The position numbers were made by a program, and so were the translations under genes. Shown in pieces: positions 53,308 to 62,373 of a stretch of DNA of 64,000 nucleotides. How positions within the stretch are numbered: position 1 is the stretch's first letter; every line of letters starts with the position of its first letter. The notes beneath the pieces were generated by a model. The model was not told where the DNA came from. It did not search any database and worked only from the letters and a program-made list of their open reading frames with translations. The DNA is taken from IMG/VR virus record IMGVR_UViG_3300028746_000014, positions 1-64,000 of that record. One strand, given 5' to 3'. This stretch comes from a virus.

Positions 53308-56174
53308 TAGCTACTCTTTTTCTTTGGCTTGGGTTTGTCGTCCGTGCCAAGTCCGCGCATACCGGCCACCGACGAAGGTGGAAGTCCGGGTGCTCGTGGC
53401 GTGATCTTCAGGTTGCCCTTGGCATCTGTCTCCATCTTGTTGCTGGAGAGAGGTGTCTTCTCGATGTCGTCGAGCCACGGCTGTAGGCGGGCCTTTGTTT
53501 TGGCATCACCCTGCGTGTACTTCTGGACAATCGTAGCCTGCTTCTCACGTGGGATATCGGTCATCGTCTTGCCCTGCTTGCGCAGGCTGTCAACGTCAGA
53601 GATATCGAACGCGGAACCGTTCTGAGGATCGGCAGGAATCTTCGCCTGAATGCTAGGCGGGAGGTTGTTCTGCCACACGTGCGTTAGTTCATGCGCGGTC
53701 GTAGACGCCTTGTTGTCGTCGTACGCCTGCTGGTTGTTGATGCGGATGGTGTTGTTGCCAGCGCCCTGATCTACTTCTGCGACTGAACCGCGACCGTCAA
53801 CCGCTGTGCCGCCCTGACCTTGTACTATGGTGGGCTGTACGGCGTGCTGCACGTTCTCTAGGGCCGGTGGTAGGGTTGCCCCCTTAGGGTCACCGTACGT
53901 CGGCGCTGAGTCGTTGTTGTCACTAGGGACCGGTTCGTTGAGAGTAGGCTGCTGTGCGCCCGGAGCTATTGCAGCGTTAGCGCCCGCTTTGATGATGTTC
54001 TTAGCACCTGTGCCCGCGTCACGCACGAATGCGCCGGGACCGGCTGTACCAAGATCACCCTTCTCAGCAAGCTTACCTGCTGCACGGAATCCTGCCCACG
54101 TCTTAGGATGATTCGCAACGAAGTCTATGAGTTCTCGACCGTGCTGGATGCCACCTACGCCGCCCTCATGCCCTGCAACGAATGCCAGAAGTGTGGAGAG
54201 GCCCGCGCCCGCGACCGGTGAGATCGTACCCGCCGCTGCACCAACTCCGCCGATGAGTCCGGCACGGTTGAGTAGCTGAAGGTTCTTCACGGTCTTAGCA
54301 TCGCCTGCCAAACTCTCCATGTAGTCCTTGGGTCCAATCGTCGGTGCGTTAGCTCCGAAGAAGTTCTCCTTGGTCTCATCAGTGAGCTTGTTCCATAGAC
54401 CGGTGAACTTGGCCGCGTTGAATTGGCCGTTGTCCGAGGTCTTCTGTAGCAGGTTGCTGAACACATCCTTGGCGAAGTTACGACTAGCCTCAGGTCCAAT
54501 GATCTGCTGGAGGTTGTCTAGGTTGAAGTCCTTTGCACCGCCCTTCGGTGCGCCCGAGGCGCTTTTGTAGCGAAGGAACGCACTGGCTGCTTCGTCTGAC
54601 TTACCCTCCATCAGTCGCTTGATGATTGGGTTATCGTAGCGCCCGATCTGCTGGCGGTAGTTATTGCGGAGAGCCTGATAATCATCAAGAGCTTGCGCGG
54701 CCTCTGGATGGTCCGAGTTCTCCGCGATGTTCTGGATCGTGTCGTCGATTGCGGAACCGCCTGCACCGCCGTTCGCTGAGCCATCCCATAGGAGGGCATT
54801 CAACGCACGCTGGTCAGGGCTGCCCGGAACCGAGTCACGTGCGGCTTTGCCAACAGTCTGGCGGAAGCGCACTAGGTTCTCAATGTTCCAATCCGGCAGG
54901 TCTTCCTGCTTTGGCTCTACATCCGGCTGCTCGACGGCCTTACCGTCCGCACCTAGGATAGTCGGCTTGTTCTTATTCGCTTCTGCGGCGGCCTCTTCAG
55001 CCTCTTCCGTGACGGGTGCCTTACCGCTGGCTGCCATCTCAAGTAGAGCGCGAGTCTTAGGTGAAAGCTTCTCGCCTGAGACTTCCTTAGCGCCCGTGGT
55101 CAGAGGGTGATCCTCTGGGTCCGGGTCTTGAAGAAGTTCTTTGGCCTTCTGCGCGATTGGCGAGGTCTCGTCGGCGGGAGCTGTTGCGTCTCCTAGTCGC
55201 CCTTGCAAGTCCTGAATACCAGTCTCGTAGTTCGCGTGGAGCTTGTCCTTCGCATTCTGCAATGCACCCTGAATGCGCTGGCCTACTGTGAGGCTGTCCG
55301 GCGCTGCGTTGGTTGCGTCCGCGAGGTCTCCTGCGGTTTCACCAACCTTGCCAATAGCTTTTCCGACTGCCTTCGCCCCTGCTCCCAGTCCTGCACCCAC
55401 CGTACCGAGTACGCCTGCGGTACCGGCCATCTCTGCACCAGACTTCGCGGCTGCTCCAAGGTCTCCCCCAGTTCGGTCGAACGTCTGCGCTCCCTGCACT
55501 GTGCCTGCGCGTAACGCCTCAGAACCAATGCCGATGAGCTTTGCTATTTTGGGGTACTGCTGAACGAGCTGTGCTTCCTCAGGAGAAAGCTCTGCTGCTG
55601 CCTTCATGCCTGCGGTGCCCAGTTTGAGAGCGTTCATTAGTCGGGGTGACTGCTCGATGACTTTGAAGACCTGCGACATCTTCTGGAGCTTGTCGCCCAT
55701 CGCTAGGCCCTTGAAGGCTGCTTCGCCGCCAAGGAACTCCATGAGGGTTTCTCCGCCATAGCCCATCTCGTTGAGACCGGGGTTCTCGCGGTTCTGCTCC
55801 TGAAGGCGCTGCTGTCCCTCGTTCAATGAATCTGTAACAGTCTTCGGCACAATATCGTGACCGACAGTATGCTGTCCAACCTTATTGGCGATTGATGCTG
55901 CGCCCTGAAGGGTGCTCGTGAGTCCTTGGCCCATGCCGTTGCCAACTGCTTCTGCGCGGCTAGTCAAGTCCTGCACACCCTGACCGATGCGGTCATACCA
56001 AGGCGCGTTAGGATCGATTCCACCTACGTGGATAGCCGGGGCCTGCTGTGCGTCATGTGGTGCGTCGTCAACTGTATATCCCTGTGGCAAAGCCGACCCC
56101 TGTGAAGAGGCCGGTGCCGGGGAGTCATCGACTGTGTATCCAGCAGGAAGCTGCTGGCCGTTTGGCTGACTCAT
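53307..56174 (-). CDS. Very large virion-type protein with HExxH motif
   Basis: 955 residues. It starts MSQPNGQQLPAGYTVDD and repeats the LPxGYTVDD unit near residue 28. Glycine/alanine-rich middle segments (GAGLGAGAKAVGKAIGKVGETAGD) are typical of DNA-ejection or internal virion proteins. Near the end TAHELTHVWQ (HExxH) suggests a zincin metallopeptidase site. An internal virion enzyme that enters or digests the envelope during infection is inferred. The C terminus (KPKPKKKSS) is basic. Confidence 0.65.
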   Translation of the reverse strand: MSQPNGQQLPAGYTVDDSPAPASSQGSALPQGYTVDDAPHDAQQAPAIHVGGIDPNAPWYDRIGQGVQDLTSRAEAVGNGMGQGLTSTLQGAASIANKVGQHTVGHDIVPKTVTDSLNEGQQRLQEQNRENPGLNEMGYGGETLMEFLGGEAAFKGLAMGDKLQKMSQVFKVIEQSPRLMNALKLGTAGMKAAAELSPEEAQLVQQYPKIAKLIGIGSEALRAGTVQGAQTFDRTGGDLGAAAKSGAEMAGTAGVLGTVGAGLGAGAKAVGKAIGKVGETAGDLADATNAAPDSLTVGQRIQGALQNAKDKLHANYETGIQDLQGRLGDATAPADETSPIAQKAKELLQDPDPEDHPLTTGAKEVSGEKLSPKTRALLEMAASGKAPVTEEAEEAAAEANKNKPTILGADGKAVEQPDVEPKQEDLPDWNIENLVRFRQTVGKAARDSVPGSPDQRALNALLWDGSANGGAGGSAIDDTIQNIAENSDHPEAAQALDDYQALRNNYRQQIGRYDNPIIKRLMEGKSDEAASAFLRYKSASGAPKGGAKDFNLDNLQQIIGPEASRNFAKDVFSNLLQKTSDNGQFNAAKFTGLWNKLTDETKENFFGANAPTIGPKDYMESLAGDAKTVKNLQLLNRAGLIGGVGAAAGTISPVAGAGLSTLLAFVAGHEGGVGGIQHGRELIDFVANHPKTWAGFRAAGKLAEKGDLGTAGPGAFVRDAGTGAKNIIKAGANAAIAPGAQQPTLNEPVPSDNNDSAPTYGDPKGATLPPALENVQHAVQPTIVQGQGGTAVDGRGSVAEVDQGAGNNTIRINNQQAYDDNKASTTAHELTHVWQNNLPPSIQAKIPADPQNGSAFDISDVDSLRKQGKTMTDIPREKQATIVQKYTQGDAKTKARLQPWLDDIEKTPLSSNKMETDAKGNLKITPRAPGLPPSSVAGMRGLGTDDKPKPKKKSS

Positions 56175-56187
56175 GTATTACCTTTCC

Positions 56188-58644
56188 TTAGAAGAGCGTG
56201 TTCGCGCCGTTGAGCTGATAGCCCACGACGTTCTTCTGCGCATCGCGGATAGCCTTAGCGCCATCAGGTAGCTGGCGTGCTGGCTGGCCTGAGTTCTGCC
56301 CATAGCCGCCACGAGAGAACGTCTTGTGATCGACGAGGTAGTCCGGTATGTCTTCACCCGTCACACGCTTGTACTGCTGAGCGGCATCGACTGAGACTGG
56401 CTTCTTACGCTCGATCATCTTTGGCAAAGAGCCGTCGTACTGACGGTAGTTCTCTTCGATCTTATCCAGTGCTGCGCGGGCTGAGGTCTTCATGCTGTCC
56501 GGCACGGTGAGCAATGCCTTCGTAGCACTCTGAGTCTTACCGTCGTCGCCAACTGGGAAGAAGTCGTGATGGGAGTGCGCAAGTTCTGCCTCGCCCGGTT
56601 TGTTACCGTTCGCGTAGAAAGAGGCTGACTCTTCACCGGCCTTGTTCGCCATCGTGTTGTAAGCACCGCTGTAGCCGTTGACGGCTGCAAGTGGGTTAGC
56701 GTGGTATGCGTCCCACGTACGTCCCAAGTGCTCAAGGTACGTCGAGGCTGCTGCGCTAGTCTTTGCTCCCTTGCCGACGCCCGCGTACTCCTGTGCGGTC
56801 TTGGCGTAAGAGTTCATGTCGGTCATGTTGAAGCTTGGATCGTATGCGTGAACATCGGCGTTGATACTTCCGCCGAACTTCTTCGCACCGGCATACAAGC
56901 TCTGGATGTCCTTACCAGATGCAATCGCCTGAATGTACTTCGCACGCTCTGGATCGATTTTCGCCAACGCATCCAAGAACGCATGGTTTACACCATCAGG
57001 GTTCTTGTAGTTCGCATCAGTGATCGTCGATGCAAGCTCTGGGTGGGTCAGGTTGTCGATAGCATCCGAACCCGAAGCCTTACCCTTTGCAGGAATCCCG
57101 TTCTTGACATTCGTGTCAATAGATGCCTGCGTACGGCTTGCCTCGTCCTTGTAGACGGAAGCTGACTTGATGTACGCTGCGGTCTGCTCTTCACGACGCT
57201 TCGAAGCTTCCTCAAGAGGAAGGACTGCTGCCTTCTCGGTTACCGCTGCTTGAGCCTTACGGACTGCCTCATCTGCCGCCGTCTTATCAGCGGATTGCTT
57301 GAAGGCATCCTGCGGGATAAGGTTGCGGTACTGTGCGATGACGTTAGGATCAACCTTGTTCTTCTCCATCATGTCCACAGCCTTGTCGAACGGGACGTTC
57401 GAGTACTGGCCGATGATCTTCAATCCGGTAGGAGTGATATCACCTGATGCGAGTGACTGGCGAAGGTTTGCATCGAACTGAGTTGCCTCAGCGTCCCCGC
57501 CCTTCAACTGTGCGAACTGCTTGTTGATCTGATTCTCTGTGATCTGGTAGCCCTGAGCAATCGCCATACCGCCAACAACGAGACCCGCCTTGATACCGGC
57601 GCTGCCCGTGAAGTTCTTCGGCACTGCGTTGCCCTTGTCGTCCAGAGTGAAGTAGCCGGGGATACGCATATCCGCGAGAAGCTTGGCCGTCTGCTGTGGA
57701 AGCTCGATCTTCTTTTGAGGATCGATGACGGTGTAAGTATTCTCGTAGTGGTCACTGCCGTCTGGGTTCTTGCCTACCTGAACCACACCGTCAGGGATCG
57801 CCATATCCTTCGTCACATGGTACTTGGACAGAAGGTCACTTTCGTGAACGCCGGATTCTAGTGCCGCGCCGACTGCATTTACATTTTCAAGGATTGGCTT
57901 GGCGACATCCGAGAGCTGCTGATGATACTGCTGCTCCATGACCGACGTGCGTAGTGCGTTCTGATGTGTCTGGAAGTTGGTCTGGGTGACCTGAGCCTGA
58001 CGTGCCTGATCCTGAGCTGCCTGAGCCTGCTGCTGGGCATCCTGCTGCTGACGCTGTGCCATGACCTGCTGAGCACCGCCCGCCGCTGCGCGACCCTCTG
58101 CACCCGGTCCCTTTTCGCCTAGGCCGCTGAGTGCGCCGGTAAGAGCCGCGATAGCGATGGCTTTCCCGATCTGGCCGTTCGACATCTGGACTGGCGTATC
58201 GATACGCTTTCCGGTGTTCGGGTCAAACGTCGTCTGGATACGCGGACCGCCGCCGAGTGCCTGAGCAATCGAGTGGATGATCCCGCCTGCCTTGACTAGG
58301 GGGTGGGTAGCTGGGTTGTTCGGATCGTTGGCCGGAAGGCCCTGAGAGGAACCGGATTTATCCGCAGGAGGGGTGTTCGGTCCCACTTGGGGTCCACCCT
58401 GATCCTGAGATGCCGGTTGCTGGCCCGCATTGCCACTTCCTTGCCCCTGAGGGGTCTGGGAGGTAGGGTTGGGTGTTCCGGGGGTATCGGACGCGCCTGA
58501 GGCGTTTACTGAGGTTGCGTCCCCGGCGTCAGGGAGGGTAGCTGCCTGATTGGGTGCCGGGGCCTGTGTGTTGTCACCTGTCCAGTTCTGGTTAGGAGCT
58601 GGGATAGGCTGCTGCTGGTCGTTCTGTCCGTTAGGCTGGCTCAT
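56188..58644 (-). CDS. Very large virion-type protein, Gln/Pro-rich start
   Basis: 818 residues beginning MSQPNGQNDQQQPIPAPNQ, the same first seven residues as the 955-residue neighbour. A disordered Pro/Gln/Asn N-terminal 110 residues, a long coiled segment (QQQDAQQQAQAAQDQARQAQ), then large helical domains. Likely an internal virion or tail-associated protein; no enzymatic motif seen. Confidence 0.6.
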   Translation of the reverse strand: MSQPNGQNDQQQPIPAPNQNWTGDNTQAPAPNQAATLPDAGDATSVNASGASDTPGTPNPTSQTPQGQGSGNAGQQPASQDQGGPQVGPNTPPADKSGSSQGLPANDPNNPATHPLVKAGGIIHSIAQALGGGPRIQTTFDPNTGKRIDTPVQMSNGQIGKAIAIAALTGALSGLGEKGPGAEGRAAAGGAQQVMAQRQQQDAQQQAQAAQDQARQAQVTQTNFQTHQNALRTSVMEQQYHQQLSDVAKPILENVNAVGAALESGVHESDLLSKYHVTKDMAIPDGVVQVGKNPDGSDHYENTYTVIDPQKKIELPQQTAKLLADMRIPGYFTLDDKGNAVPKNFTGSAGIKAGLVVGGMAIAQGYQITENQINKQFAQLKGGDAEATQFDANLRQSLASGDITPTGLKIIGQYSNVPFDKAVDMMEKNKVDPNVIAQYRNLIPQDAFKQSADKTAADEAVRKAQAAVTEKAAVLPLEEASKRREEQTAAYIKSASVYKDEASRTQASIDTNVKNGIPAKGKASGSDAIDNLTHPELASTITDANYKNPDGVNHAFLDALAKIDPERAKYIQAIASGKDIQSLYAGAKKFGGSINADVHAYDPSFNMTDMNSYAKTAQEYAGVGKGAKTSAAASTYLEHLGRTWDAYHANPLAAVNGYSGAYNTMANKAGEESASFYANGNKPGEAELAHSHHDFFPVGDDGKTQSATKALLTVPDSMKTSARAALDKIEENYRQYDGSLPKMIERKKPVSVDAAQQYKRVTGEDIPDYLVDHKTFSRGGYGQNSGQPARQLPDGAKAIRDAQKNVVGYQLNGANTLF

Positions 58645-58654
58645 GATACCTTTC

Positions 58655-59521
58655 TTAGAATGTCGGCACGGAGCTACCCATGCTGGATACGTTCACTGAC
58701 GGTGCCGCCGCGCTGCCCGCTGTCATCCAGTTGCCACCCGACAGGGAGTCGGCTACACCTTCACCGGTAAACCCACCCGAGGCTGGGCTGCTGCCGCCGC
58801 TGCCCATAAGACTACCTAGACCGCCGCTTACAAGGCTGCCTGCTACACCGCCGAGAGCACCACTGACCGCCTGCATCCACGAGTTGTTCTGCGTTGCAAT
58901 CTGGTTGGCAGTACTAGCACTCGCCGCACCCGCACCCGTCGCCGCGCTGCCCGCCGAAGTCGCCGGGTTGAACGCTTGGTCAGCGCCCGCTAGTCCTTGG
59001 ACCGCTGCTTGGTAGTTCTGTCGGCCAGTCGCATAGTTGTTCTCTGTGATCTGTCCGAGTTCGTTGGCCGTATTGTTTGCGCTGGAGACCGCGATGTTCG
59101 CGTTGACTCCTGCGTTAGTTCCACTCTGGAGAGCCGCGTTGTTACCGCCGCCCTGCGCTGCCTCTGCCTCGCCTGCCGCTTCCTTGGCGTTCGTATAAGC
59201 TCGACCGTTCTGGGTGATGGCCTGAGAGTTGAGGTCTGATACCTCGCCCGCGCTGAAGCCCTGCTGACTTGGCCCTGCGGCCACAGTCGGAGCGAAGGTG
59301 CTCTGAAGTTGGTTGAAGACGCTGGAGGCGTTGCCGAAGACTTGGCTGGCCTGCTGTGTCATCTGCTGGTAAGCGGTCGCCTGCTGTGCCTGCACATTGT
59401 TCTGTGCCGAGGTAGCCCCACAAAGGAGTTCGACTGTTCCAGTGTACTCGAAAGCGTCGAAGGTGTCAAGCTTGTACTGGTGTCCGTCCCAGATGTAGTC
59501 AAGTCGTGTGTAAATTTTCAT
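58655..59521 (-). CDS. Low-complexity virion-type protein
   Basis: 288 residues from ATG 59521. The first 40 residues (MKIYTRLDYIWDGHQYKLDTFDAFEYTGTVELLCGATS) look like a small domain; the rest is Ala/Gln/Gly/Ser-rich with coiled coil (residues 45-190) and glycine-rich end. This composition is typical of podovirus internal or tail-tube-associated proteins. An earlier in-frame start at 59677 would overlap the GNAT gene. A promoter-like sequence lies inside its 5' part. Confidence 0.55.
   Translation of the reverse strand: MKIYTRLDYIWDGHQYKLDTFDAFEYTGTVELLCGATSAQNNVQAQQATAYQQMTQQASQVFGNASSVFNQLQSTFAPTVAAGPSQQGFSAGEVSDLNSQAITQNGRAYTNAKEAAGEAEAAQGGGNNAALQSGTNAGVNANIAVSSANNTANELGQITENNYATGRQNYQAAVQGLAGADQAFNPATSAGSAATGAGAASASTANQIATQNNSWMQAVSGALGGVAGSLVSGGLGSLMGSGGSSPASGGFTGEGVADSLSGGNWMTAGSAAAPSVNVSSMGSSVPTF
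59441..59469 (-). promoter_or_regulatory. Promoter-like sequence inside a coding region
   Basis: TTGACA (59469-59464), 17 nt, TACACT (59446-59441) on the minus strand, inside codons 18-27 of the gene 58655-59521. It matches the promoter class in full, but lies downstream of the gene's ATG, so it could serve the genes to the left or reflect a shorter gene start. Confidence 0.45.
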
Positions 59522-59904
59522 TAGATGAACTTCCTTAGTTCGCCTTCGCTCTCGACAAAACCGAAGCGTTTGATGCAGAAAGCTTTGAGCAGTGGGTTGC
59601 TCGTGTTGAAGATGACTTCCTTGAACCCGTTCTCTCGCGCCTTCGCAGCGAGTGGCGGGAAGCCCTCTGTCATGCACTTGATGTTTCTTCGTGCATCATT
59701 GTTGTCTAGGAACTGAATGTCGATCCTGAGCGCCGGGGTTCCTTTGACGAAAAGAATTGGCCCGCTCTCGTCTTCGTAGACTTTTGTGGCTGTGCCGGGT
59801 TCAATGAAGAACTCTGGTCCTGTCTCGCTATGATACTCATCCTGAGACAAGCTCAGCTCTAGCAAGGAAAGATCGCTCTCCTCTAACAGTCTGTCCGTTA
59901 CCAT
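59521..59904 (-). CDS. GNAT-like phage protein
   Basis: 127 residues. GPILFVKGTPALRIDIQFLDNNDARRNIKCMTEGFPPLAAKARENGFKEVIFNTSNPLLKAFCIKRFGFVESEGEL follows the strand-helix-strand order of acetyltransferase-like virion-linked proteins of podoviruses (the phage GNAT type encoded near internal virion genes). The acetyl-CoA loop is not conserved in its classical form. Function unknown. Confidence 0.6.
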   Translation of the reverse strand: MVTDRLLEESDLSLLELSLSQDEYHSETGPEFFIEPGTATKVYEDESGPILFVKGTPALRIDIQFLDNNDARRNIKCMTEGFPPLAAKARENGFKEVIFNTSNPLLKAFCIKRFGFVESEGELRKFI

Positions 59905-59949
59905 GATGCCTTTCTAAAATTGCGGGGCGATGTTCTGCCCCTTGGTTTG

Positions 59950-62352
59950 TTACACGATGCCTGTTATAAGTCCGTTGTGTACGGTCACTGTCTTACTGTC
60001 CTGACTAACGAACGTGCCACTTGCGCCTTCGTAGATAGTGCCTCCTACGTTTGTCCAATACGTGTTGCATTGGAAGTCGCCATCGACTGACCAGCGGCCT
60101 AGTGACGGTGACAAGTCCAGTTGCCCAGCGTAAGCCACGCGGATGACAGTAACGTCCTCAGGAGTAGGGTTGCCCGCTACGAATGGATTAGCAACGTATA
60201 TGACAGCAGTGGCTTGCCCAAGGGGTTGAGGTGCATTACTGAAATACACACCTTGACTGTACGGGCCTTGCATCTGTAGGCAAGCCGGTGCGAACAAAGT
60301 GTTAGCGGCTACTCCACCGTTTTGGTAGTACGATACGGGGTTCTCGTTGATGAGGTTGATGTGGGCTGTATTCCCACCGGCCCATCCACCACCGCCAACG
60401 GTGAGTTGTATGCCGGAACTACCGTGACTAGAGTTTGAAGGCGTTGTCTGCTGTTTGGTAAACCAAGCTGCGGTACCTCCAAATACAGGGTAGTGCGGAT
60501 TCTCTACTAGGTCTCCTGCTGTCCACGGAACGTTGTTCTGCTCAATATGACCGGCTGGGTTGTAGTAGTCCGGGTTGCTGACAATCTCTGCGCCGGGGTA
60601 AACGGTGAACTCAGCTTCCGCAGAGCCGTCGAATGCCCACTGTTCGCTGCCAGCTTGGGGCAAGTGGTTGAACTGAATACCACCGCCGACCTGAAGGCCG
60701 TAGATGAGATTCACGCCGTCCAAAGAACCGAACGCGTAGTAGCTCGAACGCATTCCAGAGAAAGCAAGGTTAGCTGCCGAACTAATGTACCCACCAGCAA
60801 CTCCGCCCTTGAATAACGTAACCAAGAAGTTAGGATTACGCAGCAAGCACGTTACACGCTGAGTGATATTGGTTCCACTGCCAGTCGTAGTCACGGCTGT
60901 CACCACTGACTGTTCTGGATAGTTGCTACCTGCTACTGAGATGTGGTCACCTACACTAAAGCCATTGGTGTTCCCGTTGAAGGTTACAAGGGCAACACTG
61001 AATGTGCAAGGCACCGGTGAGTCCGTCGTACACTGCTGATTAGGAATACCAAGCCAGTTGTTCGCACTCTCAAGACCTGCATCTTGCCAGAAGGCAGTAC
61101 CGCCGATAGCAGGAGTGTTATCGAGGTTTCCATTTCCTGTGGACTGGTAAACGTGACCATCAGTGAATAACACAATCTCTCGGTTAGTGTACGTCTCGGC
61201 GCTGCTCCAGTTCGGGACAAACTGATACCCGATAGCAGTCGATACAGGAAGTGTTCCCGTAGTCGTCGGCATTTGGAAAAAATACGTGCTGGTTGGAGTG
61301 CCGTTGATCGTAAACACCACATCGGTAGTAGAGCCTGCACAGCGAGTCGTACAGATCGGTCGGCTGATGTTCAGCATGAACGCGCCGTCAGTCGTCCAGT
61401 TGTTGCCGGACGTTGCTGCGCTCCACACAGGGGCGCGGTCGTTCACTCCTGTTGAGGAGACAACCGTACCGTGGTAATAGCCGAAGTTCTCATTCAACTC
61501 TGACTGCGTACCAGTTACGCCTTCGTCTGACGCCGCTGACACACCGCCGTCCGTGAACACATAGCCATACGTGGCCGCTGTGTCACCGGTTGCGTGCTTA
61601 TGGATGATGTGCGATATGCTCTGGTGGATTCCTCGCACGCCCGAGTTGAACTGGGTGACGAAGCCCTTACCTACAGTCCATCCCCCCTCGTTGCCGAGGG
61701 AGAAACCAGAACCCTGAATAGTCCCATTCAGCGACAGCACGTTCCAGTTCTGGAAGTAGTTGTAGTCGCTTATGTTCGGATAGAAAGTGCTCGAAGGGAG
61801 CGTTACTGGGTGTTGGAACGGGAAGCCAATGGAAAGTGTTCCGGCCCAGAAGGAATCATACTGGTCGGATTGGTTAGCATTGTTGAAAGTTGGCGCACTA
61901 CTGTTAGCTCCGCCCTGAACACTCAAACCATCTGAAGTGTAGAAGGCAAGCTGATTAGCGGTACCAGCAACTACGCCACCGTCGCCCGGTTCTCCTTGTG
62001 GCCCCTGAGCCGCGAACGGTGCCCAAAAAGTTGTATCAGTGGGCACCTCATCCGTGCTGGCCTGTAGAGCAATAAAGCTTCCGCCGTTATAGAATACGAC
62101 ATCGTTTAGAACGTAAGAGGTACTGCTTGACCACTCACCCTTTGGAAGAATGTTGACCTGCCCGCCTCCGCCCGGTTCTACATAGGCGGAGATGTGGCCC
62201 ATGCTATCCGTCTGCCAGTTGATGTTGACCATTCCCTCTGGCGGGGATGGGAGAGTATCACTCAGGCACGTCTGCCCATACTCGCGCAGAAGACGGTTTA
62301 GGTCTTTTGTCGGCTGATACTCAAAGAAGTTCTGATGAAGGGGAGCGCCCAT
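59950..62352 (-). CDS. Tail fibre-type protein 1
   Basis: 800 residues. The N-terminal 60 residues (LNRLLREYGQTCLSDTLPSPPEGMVNINWQTDSMGHISAYVEP) are an anchor module shared with the next fibre gene. GEWSSSTSYVLNDVVFYNGGSFIALQAS is a carbohydrate-binding-like module seen in many fibre proteins, repeated later as NWSSAETYTNREIVLFTDGHVYQS; GPQGEPGDGG is a short collagen-like stretch. The C-terminal 500 residues are beta-rich. Host-surface recognition is inferred. Confidence 0.75.
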   Translation of the reverse strand: MGAPLHQNFFEYQPTKDLNRLLREYGQTCLSDTLPSPPEGMVNINWQTDSMGHISAYVEPGGGGQVNILPKGEWSSSTSYVLNDVVFYNGGSFIALQASTDEVPTDTTFWAPFAAQGPQGEPGDGGVVAGTANQLAFYTSDGLSVQGGANSSAPTFNNANQSDQYDSFWAGTLSIGFPFQHPVTLPSSTFYPNISDYNYFQNWNVLSLNGTIQGSGFSLGNEGGWTVGKGFVTQFNSGVRGIHQSISHIIHKHATGDTAATYGYVFTDGGVSAASDEGVTGTQSELNENFGYYHGTVVSSTGVNDRAPVWSAATSGNNWTTDGAFMLNISRPICTTRCAGSTTDVVFTINGTPTSTYFFQMPTTTGTLPVSTAIGYQFVPNWSSAETYTNREIVLFTDGHVYQSTGNGNLDNTPAIGGTAFWQDAGLESANNWLGIPNQQCTTDSPVPCTFSVALVTFNGNTNGFSVGDHISVAGSNYPEQSVVTAVTTTGSGTNITQRVTCLLRNPNFLVTLFKGGVAGGYISSAANLAFSGMRSSYYAFGSLDGVNLIYGLQVGGGIQFNHLPQAGSEQWAFDGSAEAEFTVYPGAEIVSNPDYYNPAGHIEQNNVPWTAGDLVENPHYPVFGGTAAWFTKQQTTPSNSSHGSSGIQLTVGGGGWAGGNTAHINLINENPVSYYQNGGVAANTLFAPACLQMQGPYSQGVYFSNAPQPLGQATAVIYVANPFVAGNPTPEDVTVIRVAYAGQLDLSPSLGRWSVDGDFQCNTYWTNVGGTIYEGASGTFVSQDSKTVTVHNGLITGIV

Positions 62353-62373
62353 TTTATTCTCCGATTGCCTTAC

